From the NCBI GenBank assembly GCA_017558065.1, contig JAFYWK010000009.1, positions 1-38,907 on the forward strand: a stretch of 38,907 nt of DNA. Reading direction: 5' to 3'. This stretch comes from Paludibacteraceae bacterium (GTDB lineage Bacteria; Bacteroidota; Bacteroidia; Bacteroidales; Paludibacteraceae). Shown piece by piece: positions 32,747-38,907 of this stretch (position 1 is the first letter of the stretch; each line of letters opens with the position of its first letter). Both the position numbers and the translations under genes were made by a program. The notes beneath the pieces were generated by a model. The model was not told the origin of the DNA and ran no database searches. It worked only from the letters and a program-made list of their open reading frames with translations.

Positions 32747-34249
32747 ATGTTAAAATACATGACCGCTGCTGAAGCAGCACAGCTTGTACCTCACGGAGCA
32801 ATATGCGGCATGGGTGGTTTCACCCCTGCCGGCGCTCCAAAGGATGTTCCTTCTGCTATCGCTGCGATGGCAGAACAACTCCACGCTGAGGGCAAACCAT
32901 ATAAGATTGGCATGTACACCGGTGCTTCTACTGGTGACAGCTGCGACGGTGCACTTGCTCGCGCACACGCCATCGAGTTCCGTACTCCATACCAAGGTAA
33001 CAAAGACCTCCGCACCGAGCTCAATGCACAAGGTGCACACTACTACGATATGCACCTCTCAGAGTTGGCGCAAGACCTCCGCTACGGCTTTATGCCAAAG
33101 CCAGACTTCGCTATCGTAGAGGCATGCGAGGTAGTAGAGAAAGGTGACCAAGTAGAGATCGTTCTCACCGCAGGTGTAGGTAACGTACCTACTTTCTGCC
33201 GCTTGGCTGACAAGGTGATCGTAGAGCTCAATGAGGCCATGCCTGCCGCTATGCGTGGTATGCACGATATCTACGAGCCTGCAGACCCACCTGTACGCCG
33301 CGAGATCCCTGTATATACCGTTGCTGACCGCATCGGTGCAGACTGCGTGACTATCCCTGCTGAGAAATTGGTGGCTGTCGTTAAGACCAACCGTCCTAAC
33401 GAGGTAGGTGGTTTCACTCCGCTGGATGAGACTACTGCTAAGATTGGTGCGAACGTAGCTGCTTTCCTCGAGAACGAGATGAAAGAGGGCCGCATCCCAG
33501 CATCTTTCTTGCCAATCCAATCAGGTGTAGGTAACATCGCTAACGCCGTACTCTACGCTTTGGGTGATAACAAGAACATCCCTGCTTTTGAGATGTACAC
33601 CGAGGTGATCCAAGACTCTGTAGTGGAATTGATGAACGCAGGTCGCGTGAAGTTTGCAAGTGGTTGCTCACTCACTATTGGTTCTGATAAGCTCCAAGAG
33701 ATTCTTGACAACCTTGATTTCTTCCGCAGCAAGATCGTGCTTCGTCCACAAGAGATTAGTAACAACCCTGAGGTAGCTCGTCGTCTTGGTCTCATCACCA
33801 TCAACACCGCACTCGAGGCAGATATCTTCGGTAATATCAACTCTACCCACGTTTGCGGTACGAAGATGATGAACGGTATCGGTGGTTCAGGCGACTTTAC
33901 CCGCAACGCATACATCAGCATCTATACTACTCCATCTACCGCTAAGGGTGGTGCTATCTCAGCATTCTTGCCTATGGTTAGCCACCACGACCACAGCGAG
34001 CACTCTGTGAAGATCATCATCACCGAGCACGGTATTGCTGACTTGCGTGGTAAGAGCCCAATCCAACGCGCTCATGAGATCATCAACAACTGTGTGGATC
34101 CACAATACCGCCCATTGTTGACTGAGTACTTGGAGATGTCTAAGACTGCTCACACCCCTCACACCTTGAGCTGCGCATTGGCTATGCACGAGGAGTTCCT
34201 CAAGTCAGGCGATATGCGTAACACCAAGTGGGAGAACTATAAACGCTAA
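32747..34249 (+). CDS. Acetyl-CoA hydrolase/transferase family CoA-transferase (500 aa)
   Basis: The family pattern is complete: N-terminal GGFTPAGAPKDVPSAIA, the QSGVGNIANAVLYALGD stretch, the active-site Glu286 in EMYTEVIQDS, FASGCSL, GSGDFTRNAY and a long C-terminal part ending HEEFLKSGDMRNTKWENYKR. Relatives such as Cat1 and SCACT act as succinyl-CoA:acetate or acetyl-CoA-dependent CoA-transferases in acetate and succinate fermentation. The exact substrate is not decided by sequence. Codon use is highly biased, like fba. A 327-bp second copy of its 3' end lies at 38358-38684. The start follows three 9-bp TTAAAAC units. Confidence 0.92.
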   Translation: MLKYMTAAEAAQLVPHGAICGMGGFTPAGAPKDVPSAIAAMAEQLHAEGKPYKIGMYTGASTGDSCDGALARAHAIEFRTPYQGNKDLRTELNAQGAHYYDMHLSELAQDLRYGFMPKPDFAIVEACEVVEKGDQVEIVLTAGVGNVPTFCRLADKVIVELNEAMPAAMRGMHDIYEPADPPVRREIPVYTVADRIGADCVTIPAEKLVAVVKTNRPNEVGGFTPLDETTAKIGANVAAFLENEMKEGRIPASFLPIQSGVGNIANAVLYALGDNKNIPAFEMYTEVIQDSVVELMNAGRVKFASGCSLTIGSDKLQEILDNLDFFRSKIVLRPQEISNNPEVARRLGLITINTALEADIFGNINSTHVCGTKMMNGIGGSGDFTRNAYISIYTTPSTAKGGAISAFLPMVSHHDHSEHSVKIIITEHGIADLRGKSPIQRAHEIINNCVDPQYRPLLTEYLEMSKTAHTPHTLSCALAMHEEFLKSGDMRNTKWENYKR

Positions 34250-34345
34250 AAGCGTTGGTTGAAAGGTTTCAAAGTTTCAATGTTGAAACAGCGAAGCGAT
34301 GAAACAAGCGACATCGTCGCCTGAAACTTTTTAACAATACACAAC

Positions 34346-34370
34346 AAAAGACTGCTTCGGCAGTCTTTTT
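34346..34370 (+). terminator. Terminator after the CoA-transferase gene
   Basis: AAAAGACTGC pairs with GCAGTCTTTT around a TTCG tetraloop, followed by T. A variant with the same GACTGC core follows the duplicated 3' end at 38709-38738. Confidence 0.93.
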
Positions 34371-34762
34371 GTGTGTAAATATGCTATTTCTTAATATTCT
34401 TTTCCCTTATACCTTATATATATACATTGGACAAAAGACCAAAGAAGAACCAAGGACGAACCTAAGATGAACCTAAGAACTCCTAAACACACACAAATGC
34501 GTTTTGTTAAGATTACAATCTCTTTTATCTCTCTTATACCTTGCCCTATTCCACCGAGAGACGACCGAGAGACGACCGAAGGAACTCCGCATCAACTCCG
34601 AACCACAAAAAAGCACTTTTTTAAGACTGCCTTCCTAAAAAGGTTGACTCGATTACTAAAAAAGTTTGCCTTCTTCGCTTGCTCTCTTTGTTTATTACTC
34701 CTGAATCCTATTCGGGTACTTATCGCCTACAAACTGAAAAATGCGCCCCAAAGTGCATTTTT
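34371..34762. repeat. Non-coding gap with two 11-bp periodic arrays
   Basis: First array, 34435-34478: AGACCAAAGAA, GAACCAAGGAC, GAACCTAAGAT, GAACCTAAGAA. Second array, 34553-34596: ACCGAGAGACG twice, ACCGAAGGAAC, TCCGCATCAAC. Both have an 11-bp period like 1352-1395. The rest is AT-rich. A 116-residue plus-strand ORF (34467-34817) runs through both the repeats and the promoter and is not a gene. Confidence 0.75.
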
Positions 34763-34795
34763 CTTGCACATCTCAAAAAAATATTGTACCTTTGC
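34763..34795 (+). promoter_or_regulatory. Promoter of the kinase-like gene
   Basis: CTTG (34763-34766), 20 nt and TACCTTTGC (34787-34795), 29 nt before the ATG at 34824. Confidence 0.8.
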
Positions 34796-34823
34796 AGCGC
34801 AAAGGTTGAATTACTAAAAAGCT

Positions 34824-35630
34824 ATGTCTCAATACACACAAAATAGCACATCAATGATTGAACTTGAGTCAATCTATGCTGCTATTCGTGACAATGGCTT
34901 TTCGGAACAGACAATACAATTGATTGACAATTATACAAACGATATACTCAATGGAAAAACAAACCTTACTCAATTCAATCAAGCGGAGCATGCAGGTCTC
35001 TGCTGCGCAGGTGAGATGCTCATTGGGGCGTACCTCGTCTGCTGCTACGCGCGAACAAGCATTGCAGCAAGTGCAGATGCTTCAGCAAGCCAAGTTAGCC
35101 CAGCAAATTGGCAAATAGACGAACTCCAAGAAAAACTAGTTCAGCAATGGGCAGAAGCCCGTGGCGTATGGTTTGATAATGCAGAAAAAGAAATCGAAAC
35201 AGAATATGGTTCGATGATTGCTCAAGGAGCAGAAGCAAAAGTGTATTATCAAAATGGAGATACATCAGTGATTAAACTCCGCACCTCGATTTATGCCACA
35301 TTTGGTAGAGCATTAGAATCCATTGCTTTGCATAACGCGTTGTTCGCAGAGACACCGATGAATGTCATAGGATTCACACGCGATACAGAGGGGCTACTCC
35401 GCACCATTTGTACGCAACCATACATAACATGCAAAAGACTGGCTACCAAGCAAGAAATAGATCAGATGGTCGCCAAAAAAGGTTTTCGTGATAACTGTGA
35501 AGGCAAAGGTGTTAATTATATTGGCGACCGATTACATTTGGAAGATATGCACCCAGCTAATGTGTTTATTGACGCAGTGTCAGATATGCCAGTCTGCATT
35601 GATTGCATCGTAAAGTTTATAAGAAACTAA
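34824..35630 (+). CDS. Polyvalent-kinase-like protein, stand-alone (268 aa)
   Basis: Residues about 125-265 resemble the polyvalent protein kinase domain seen in large mobile-element proteins. Visible kinase-type positions are Lys151 in SVIKL (strand 3), then FTRDTEGLLRTICTQPYI, the ATKQEIDQMVAKKGF helix, a catalytic-loop-like LEDMHPANVFID with D241 and N246, and D260 in VCIDCI in place of DFG. The N-terminal 120 residues are helical, with a Cys-rich patch (GLCCAGEM, LVCCYAR) and an Ala/Ser-rich linker, and have no recognised family. Stand-alone copies are uncommon compared with fused ones. It opens the block that ends in the duplicated CoA-transferase 3' end. Whether it phosphorylates a partner, such as in a toxin-antitoxin or defence role, is unknown. 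Confidence 0.6.
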   Translation: MSQYTQNSTSMIELESIYAAIRDNGFSEQTIQLIDNYTNDILNGKTNLTQFNQAEHAGLCCAGEMLIGAYLVCCYARTSIAASADASASQVSPANWQIDELQEKLVQQWAEARGVWFDNAEKEIETEYGSMIAQGAEAKVYYQNGDTSVIKLRTSIYATFGRALESIALHNALFAETPMNVIGFTRDTEGLLRTICTQPYITCKRLATKQEIDQMVAKKGFRDNCEGKGVNYIGDRLHLEDMHPANVFIDAVSDMPVCIDCIVKFIRN

Positions 35631-35965
35631 CATACCGTCGCTCACCGACGTAAAACAGGAGGACATATTATAAAAGCGTTTATTAGCGCTTGTTTTGGTC
35701 AATAGAAAACTGGAAACTTTCTAACCTATCCAAAGCAAGAAGGCAGTAAACGCCCTTTGGGATATGTATATCCCACCCGCAGAGCGTCCTTCGGGATTGC
35801 TCTGTTTGGTGGCATTTCATATTCGGCGTGGGCGTTGCTTGCTTATTCTTATAGGAAAGGTTTTCCAGTACCTCTATTGAGAGAATAAGCAAAGGTAAGG
35901 TTCCACGCTTTTTCATATCTATTTACGGGCAGTTAGGAGCCAACTACCCACAACAACGAAAAACA
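35631..35965. other. Non-coding leader region with a conserved-looking element
   Basis: A CGTCG/CGACG hairpin lies at 35637-35651, and a weak AAGCG/CGCTT hairpin with T run at about 35673-35695 may end the kinase transcript. The stretch 35683-35916 has a 77-residue minus-strand ORF with CHQTEQSRRTLCGWDIHIPKGVY. From memory this string resembles short hypothetical proteins that recur in many Bacteroides and Prevotella gaps, so it is more likely a repeated DNA or RNA element than a gene. No canonical promoter was found for the downstream lipoprotein. Confidence 0.5.
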
Positions 35966-37873
35966 ATGAAAAAACTCAGTTTGCTCCTGCTCACGCTAAC
36001 AATCTGTTTCTTCACAGCGTGCCACAAAGACATTTGGGCAGAATTGGAAAACCTCGACCAACGCGTCACCAAACTTGAAGAACTCTGCAAGGAGATGAAC
36101 ACCAACATCACATCTTTGCAGACCATCGTCTCTGTACTCCAATCCAACGATTACATCACTGGTATCGTTGAAATCAAGAAGAATGGCGAAGTAATTGGCT
36201 ATACCATTACCTTTGGTAAACACGATCCTATTACTATTTACCACGGACAAGACGGCAAAGACGGTCAGAATGGCGCTGACGGTAAGGATGGACAAGATGG
36301 CTCATCAAATACCCCTGTAATCGGCGTAGCAAAAGATACCGATGGCGTTTACTATTGGACTTTGAACGGCGAATGGCTGTTGGATGACAATGGCAACAAA
36401 CTCCCTGTATCTGGCACCAATGGCAAAGACGGTCAAAATGGCTCTAATGGTCAAGACGGTACTGATGGCAAGGATGGTCAAGATGGAACCGACGGCAAGG
36501 ACGGACAGGATGGTGCTGATGGAAAAGATGGCGTAACTCCTCAGTTGAAGATTGAGGATGGCTATTGGTATATCTCATACGATAATGGCGCAACCTGGAC
36601 ACAACTCGGCAAGGCCACAGGTGAAGACGGTAAGGATGGTGCTGATGGTCAAGACGGACAAAATGGTACCAACGGCAAAGACGGTCAAAATGGTGACTCT
36701 ATGTTCCAATCTGTAACCCAAGATGAGAACTATGTTTATTTCACACTTGCTGATGGTACAGTTATTAAGATAGCAAAAGGAAATGGCAATAGCCAACCTA
36801 ACGGAGATGAGTATATTGATTTTAAGGATTTAGCCGTAAAAAGGAGATTGATAGAAAAGTATGACTTAAATCAAGATGGAGAGATTTCATACAATGAAGC
36901 AAGAAGTGTTTTCGGCAGATTAGTACTTTATCATCCTGGATGGAGCGACCCAATAGACTTCTATTCTTTCAAAGAATTTAAGTACTTTACAAATGTTACT
37001 TCATGCCGCATTGGTTCCTGTAGTTTATTTGAGATAGAGTTTCCAGAGGGATTAGACAGTATAATTTCATGTAATGGACATATCACTTCCCTAAGAATCC
37101 CTTCTGGTTGTAAGTATATAGGAAAAAATGCCTTTTGTATTATGAAAAATGATGAAGTGGGAAATCCAGAGGTGGGAAATACATGTAGCATAAAAAACAT
37201 AATTTGGAATGATAGTATTGAATATATTGGCACAAATGCTTTTGGAGATAATGTTTACAATTTTTCATGCTTACCTAATTCTATTAAAATTGCTGAAAGT
37301 GGTGCGTTGATTATATCTTCTCAAACATTTACATTTCCTAACTCTTTTCAAGGTAAACCTAATGGTATTAGAGTAAGTGCAGATACTATATATTGGAATA
37401 CAAACCACTTTATAGGGTCATATAGTAATGTTCCAACTACATCATGGATATATTGTGGATTGGGTTGGGTAACAGAACAAAGTGTGCAAACTTATAATAA
37501 AAAGATAAAAAAAGTAATATTTGGTAGTGAGGTGCAAACTATTCCAGATTATTTATGCAGTTGCTTAGATAGTCTTACGGAAGCAAACATACCTGACAAT
37601 GTGCAAACAATTGGTTATCGAGCATACTATAATTCTCGTTATTTAACAAAAGTAACATTAGGCGCTGGGATAGTAGAAATCAAAGATGAAGCACTTTATT
37701 ATCAATATGCAAGGTCGTTAAAGGTATATTGTAAAGCAACAACCCCTCCTATAATCGGGAAGAATGCATTTTCACCCGATGTAATAATTTATGTTCCTAA
37801 ATCATCAGTAGAAGATTATCGAACATTTTGGAGCGATTATGCAGATCGAATTGTTGGATATGATTTTGAGTGA
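35966..37873 (+). CDS. DUF4988/collagen-like/BspA-like surface lipoprotein (635 aa)
   Basis: A lipoprotein signal ends at Cys19 (FFTACHK). A coiled coil (about 22-61, ending EMNTNITSLQTIVSVLQ) and a DUF4988-type domain with NDYITGIVEIKKNGEVIGYTI follow. Three Gly-x-y stretches rich in KDG/QDG lie at 94-113, 150-189 and 218-243, separating two small beta modules (NTPVIGVAKDTDGVYYWTLNGEWLLDDNG; LKIEDGYWYISYDNGATW). An EF-hand-like D300-LNQDGEISYNE311 is next, then leucine-rich LRR_5/BspA repeats from about 380 to 620 (YIGKNAF, YIGTNAF, TIGYRAYYNS, EIKDEALYY, IIGKNAF). The first 800 nt use codons like the core genes, while the part after about 36790 is AT-rich. A cell-surface binding role is likely but inferred. 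Confidence 0.85.
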   Translation: MKKLSLLLLTLTICFFTACHKDIWAELENLDQRVTKLEELCKEMNTNITSLQTIVSVLQSNDYITGIVEIKKNGEVIGYTITFGKHDPITIYHGQDGKDGQNGADGKDGQDGSSNTPVIGVAKDTDGVYYWTLNGEWLLDDNGNKLPVSGTNGKDGQNGSNGQDGTDGKDGQDGTDGKDGQDGADGKDGVTPQLKIEDGYWYISYDNGATWTQLGKATGEDGKDGADGQDGQNGTNGKDGQNGDSMFQSVTQDENYVYFTLADGTVIKIAKGNGNSQPNGDEYIDFKDLAVKRRLIEKYDLNQDGEISYNEARSVFGRLVLYHPGWSDPIDFYSFKEFKYFTNVTSCRIGSCSLFEIEFPEGLDSIISCNGHITSLRIPSGCKYIGKNAFCIMKNDEVGNPEVGNTCSIKNIIWNDSIEYIGTNAFGDNVYNFSCLPNSIKIAESGALIISSQTFTFPNSFQGKPNGIRVSADTIYWNTNHFIGSYSNVPTTSWIYCGLGWVTEQSVQTYNKKIKKVIFGSEVQTIPDYLCSCLDSLTEANIPDNVQTIGYRAYYNSRYLTKVTLGAGIVEIKDEALYYQYARSLKVYCKATTPPIIGKNAFSPDVIIYVPKSSVEDYRTFWSDYADRIVGYDFE

Positions 37874-37878
37874 TAGAC

Positions 37879-38274
37879 ATGTTAAAAAAAGGATATATTT
37901 ACAGTGTAAGAGATTATGATAATAATCCTCACAAAATAGTCTTGATGGAAGACTATGACGGAGTCAGCACGCGTATAAAGGCAGTTGCATTTACACATAA
38001 CGAAAAAGGGACATCAAAATACCCGAACAAACCTATCAACAAGGAATTTTTTGTTGAAATGGATGAGAATGGGAATCCTTACAAATTCCAGTGGGAATGC
38101 TTAGGTGTTGGAAGAAGTACCAGTATAATTCTTCATGGCTTCGAAAAAATAGTGTTAAATATCAAATCAAGAATAATCGGACAAATTACAGAAGAAGGGC
38201 TAAAATGGATAGCCGAGCATGTTGAAACATACATAATTTGTGATGTTGACATAAAGACGGATTCGCAATCTTGA
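37879..38274 (+). CDS. Small protein of unknown function (131 aa)
   Basis: The gene starts at ATG 37879, five nt after the stop of the lipoprotein; a GTG at 37870 overlapping that stop is possible. It is AT-rich like the 3' half of its neighbour, so both probably arrived together. The protein is soluble with beta-rich N-terminal part (LKKGYIYSVRDYDNNPHKIVLMEDYD, then TRIKAVAFTHNE) and a helical C-terminal end (ITEEGLKWIAEHVETYI). The beginning faintly recalls PemK/MazF-like proteins (KG-x-IYSV), but the match is too weak to assign. A strong terminator follows. Confidence 0.6.
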   Translation: MLKKGYIYSVRDYDNNPHKIVLMEDYDGVSTRIKAVAFTHNEKGTSKYPNKPINKEFFVEMDENGNPYKFQWECLGVGRSTSIILHGFEKIVLNIKSRIIGQITEEGLKWIAEHVETYIICDVDIKTDSQS

Positions 38275-38285
38275 TATTTTCTTCT

Positions 38286-38328
38286 CTCACCCCGCCAGTC
38301 ATTCATTGAACTGGTGGGGTGAGTTTTT
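38286..38328 (+). terminator. Terminator after the small unknown gene
   Basis: A 14-bp stem (CTCACCCCGCCAGT with ACTGGTGGGGTGAG, one G-U pair) has a 10-nt loop and five T. Confidence 0.92.
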
Positions 38329-38357
38329 ATGCTCGCGAAATAGTCGCTGCGTGGTTT

Positions 38358-38684
38358 TATACTACTCCTTCTACCGCTAAGGGTGGTGCTATCTCAGCAT
38401 TCTTGCCAATGGTAAGCCACCACGACCACAGCGAGCACTCTGTGAAGATTATCATCACAGAGCATGGTATTGCTGATTTGCGTGGTAAGAGCCCAATCCA
38501 ACGCGCTCACGAGATTATCAACAACTGTGTGGATCCACAATACCGCCCATTGTTGAACGAGTACTTGGAGATGTCTAAGACCGCTCATACCCCTCACACC
38601 TTGAGCTGCGCATTGGCTATGCACGAGGAGTTCCTCAAGTCTGGCGATATGCGTAACACCAAGTGGGAGAATTATAAACGCTAA
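38358..38684 (+). pseudogene. Second copy of the CoA-transferase 3' end, truncated
   Basis: These 327 nt align with 33923-34249 without any gap. I count 15 differences; 13 are synonymous third-position changes and two fall in one Thr-to-Asn codon. The encoded C-terminal 108 residues are therefore all but identical, and the stop and a related terminator are also kept. The upstream homology ends abruptly at TATACTACTCC; before it lies unrelated sequence. A false ORF starts at 38319. No promoter or start of the family is present, so it is a fragment. The pattern shows that the two copies diverged as working genes before one was cut. Confidence 0.9.
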
Positions 38685-38708
38685 ATTTAGCGTTGGTACT
38701 ATAATACA

Positions 38709-38738
38709 AAAAAGACTGCTCCGAAAGCAGTCTTTTTT
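38709..38738. terminator. Bidirectional terminator between convergent genes
   Basis: AAAAAGACTGCT pairs with AGCAGTCTTTTT around CCGAA, with A and T runs on both sides. It serves the fragment and the minus-strand gene, and its core matches the terminator at 34346-34370. Confidence 0.88.
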
Positions 38739-38744
38739 ATATCT

Positions 38745-38907
38745 TTAGTACTTAATCTTGAAGTACTGCAAGTGTTCTTTGTAATAATCTTGTGCGGTAA
38801 GACAGGTGTCGGTTAAGAATCCTTTGATATGATCCCAGTTTTGGATACCTCTATAATAATATAGGCGCAAGTCCTCTGTGATAATAAATGGTACGATATT
38901 ATTCTGC
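38745..38907 (-). CDS. C-terminal end of a probable Fic-family protein (partial)
   Basis: A minus-strand frame is open from the window edge to the stop at 38745-38747, giving 54 residues. It reads NIVPFIITEDLRLYYYRG, then NWDHIKGFLTDTCLTAQDYYKEHLQYFKIKY. The pattern PF-I-x(6)-L-x-YYRG followed by GYLxDTCLxAQD is one I associate with the C-terminal end of Fic-domain AMP-transferases and related proteins. The catalytic HxFx(D/E)GNGR motif would lie outside the window, so the call rests on the tail only. Confidence 0.55.
   Translation of the reverse strand, partial: QNNIVPFIITEDLRLYYYRGIQNWDHIKGFLTDTCLTAQDYYKEHLQYFKIKY

Noticed and set aside
34467-34817. 116-residue plus-strand ORF before the kinase-like gene
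   Set aside because: It runs through two 11-bp repeat arrays and through the -33 and -7 boxes of the kinase-like gene, and its translation is low-complexity.
38319-38684. Functional small CoA-transferase gene
   Set aside because: Only the C-terminal 108 residues are present, joined to 13 unrelated codons, without the active-site Glu region or a promoter.

Overview
The window looks like a chromosomal contig from an uncultured, probably host-associated member of Bacteroidales (Bacteroidota). Four observations support this. Eleven promoters fit the Bacteroidota sigma pattern (TTTG or CTTG, 19-20 nt, TAnnTTTG), and genes lack strong Shine-Dalgarno sites. A type IX secretion lipoprotein (PorW/SprE type) and cargo-like giant surface proteins are encoded. 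A DUF4988/collagen-like/BspA-like lipoprotein is present. Core enzymes (LpxC, LpxA, GlnRS, class II aldolase, CoA-transferase) read as Bacteroidota versions.

Layout. Positions 1-7016 are an accessory zone: the end of an unknown gene, a ParE-type toxin-antitoxin pair, two different AAA_14/DUF4143 ATPases and an N-terminally short YhcG/DUF1016 nuclease-like gene. Each cassette is separated by 0.3-0.9 kb of composite non-coding repeats rich in palindromes. Positions 7017-16026 hold two secreted proteins, one of 2618 residues with a type IX-like C-terminal tail. Positions 16622-22621 are on the minus strand: tRNA-Met, then the tsaB-porW operon, then a GH20 hexosaminidase lipoprotein. Positions 22636-30811 are a housekeeping stretch on the plus strand: phoH, a C69 peptidase, pepD, lpxC-lpxA, and glnS overlapped by an HsdR-N-like small gene. 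Positions 30882-34370 carry fba, an S23 four-helix-bundle gene bracketed by a 26-bp inverted repeat, and a CoA-transferase gene (cat1-like).

Positions 34371-38684 form a second accessory block: a stand-alone polyvalent-kinase-like protein, a repeated intergenic element, the DUF4988/collagen/leucine-rich lipoprotein and a small unknown gene. The block ends in a 327-bp second copy of the 3' end of the CoA-transferase gene. The two copies align without gaps and differ almost only at synonymous third positions. The block therefore looks like an insertion or recombination event anchored on the CoA-transferase gene. The window closes with the 3' end of a Fic-like gene on the minus strand.

The pattern least explained by known features is a family of short-period degenerate tandem repeats (7, 8, 9 and 11 bp). 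They occur in most gaps between genes and twice inside coding sequences. The 9-bp form stands immediately before three consecutive genes. These repeats, the three copies of a nested 45-nt hairpin in the accessory zone, the inverted repeat around the S23 gene and the duplicated CoA-transferase 3' end are the best leads for undescribed biology. No CRISPR array, integrase, transposase, reverse transcriptase or phage structural gene was seen.
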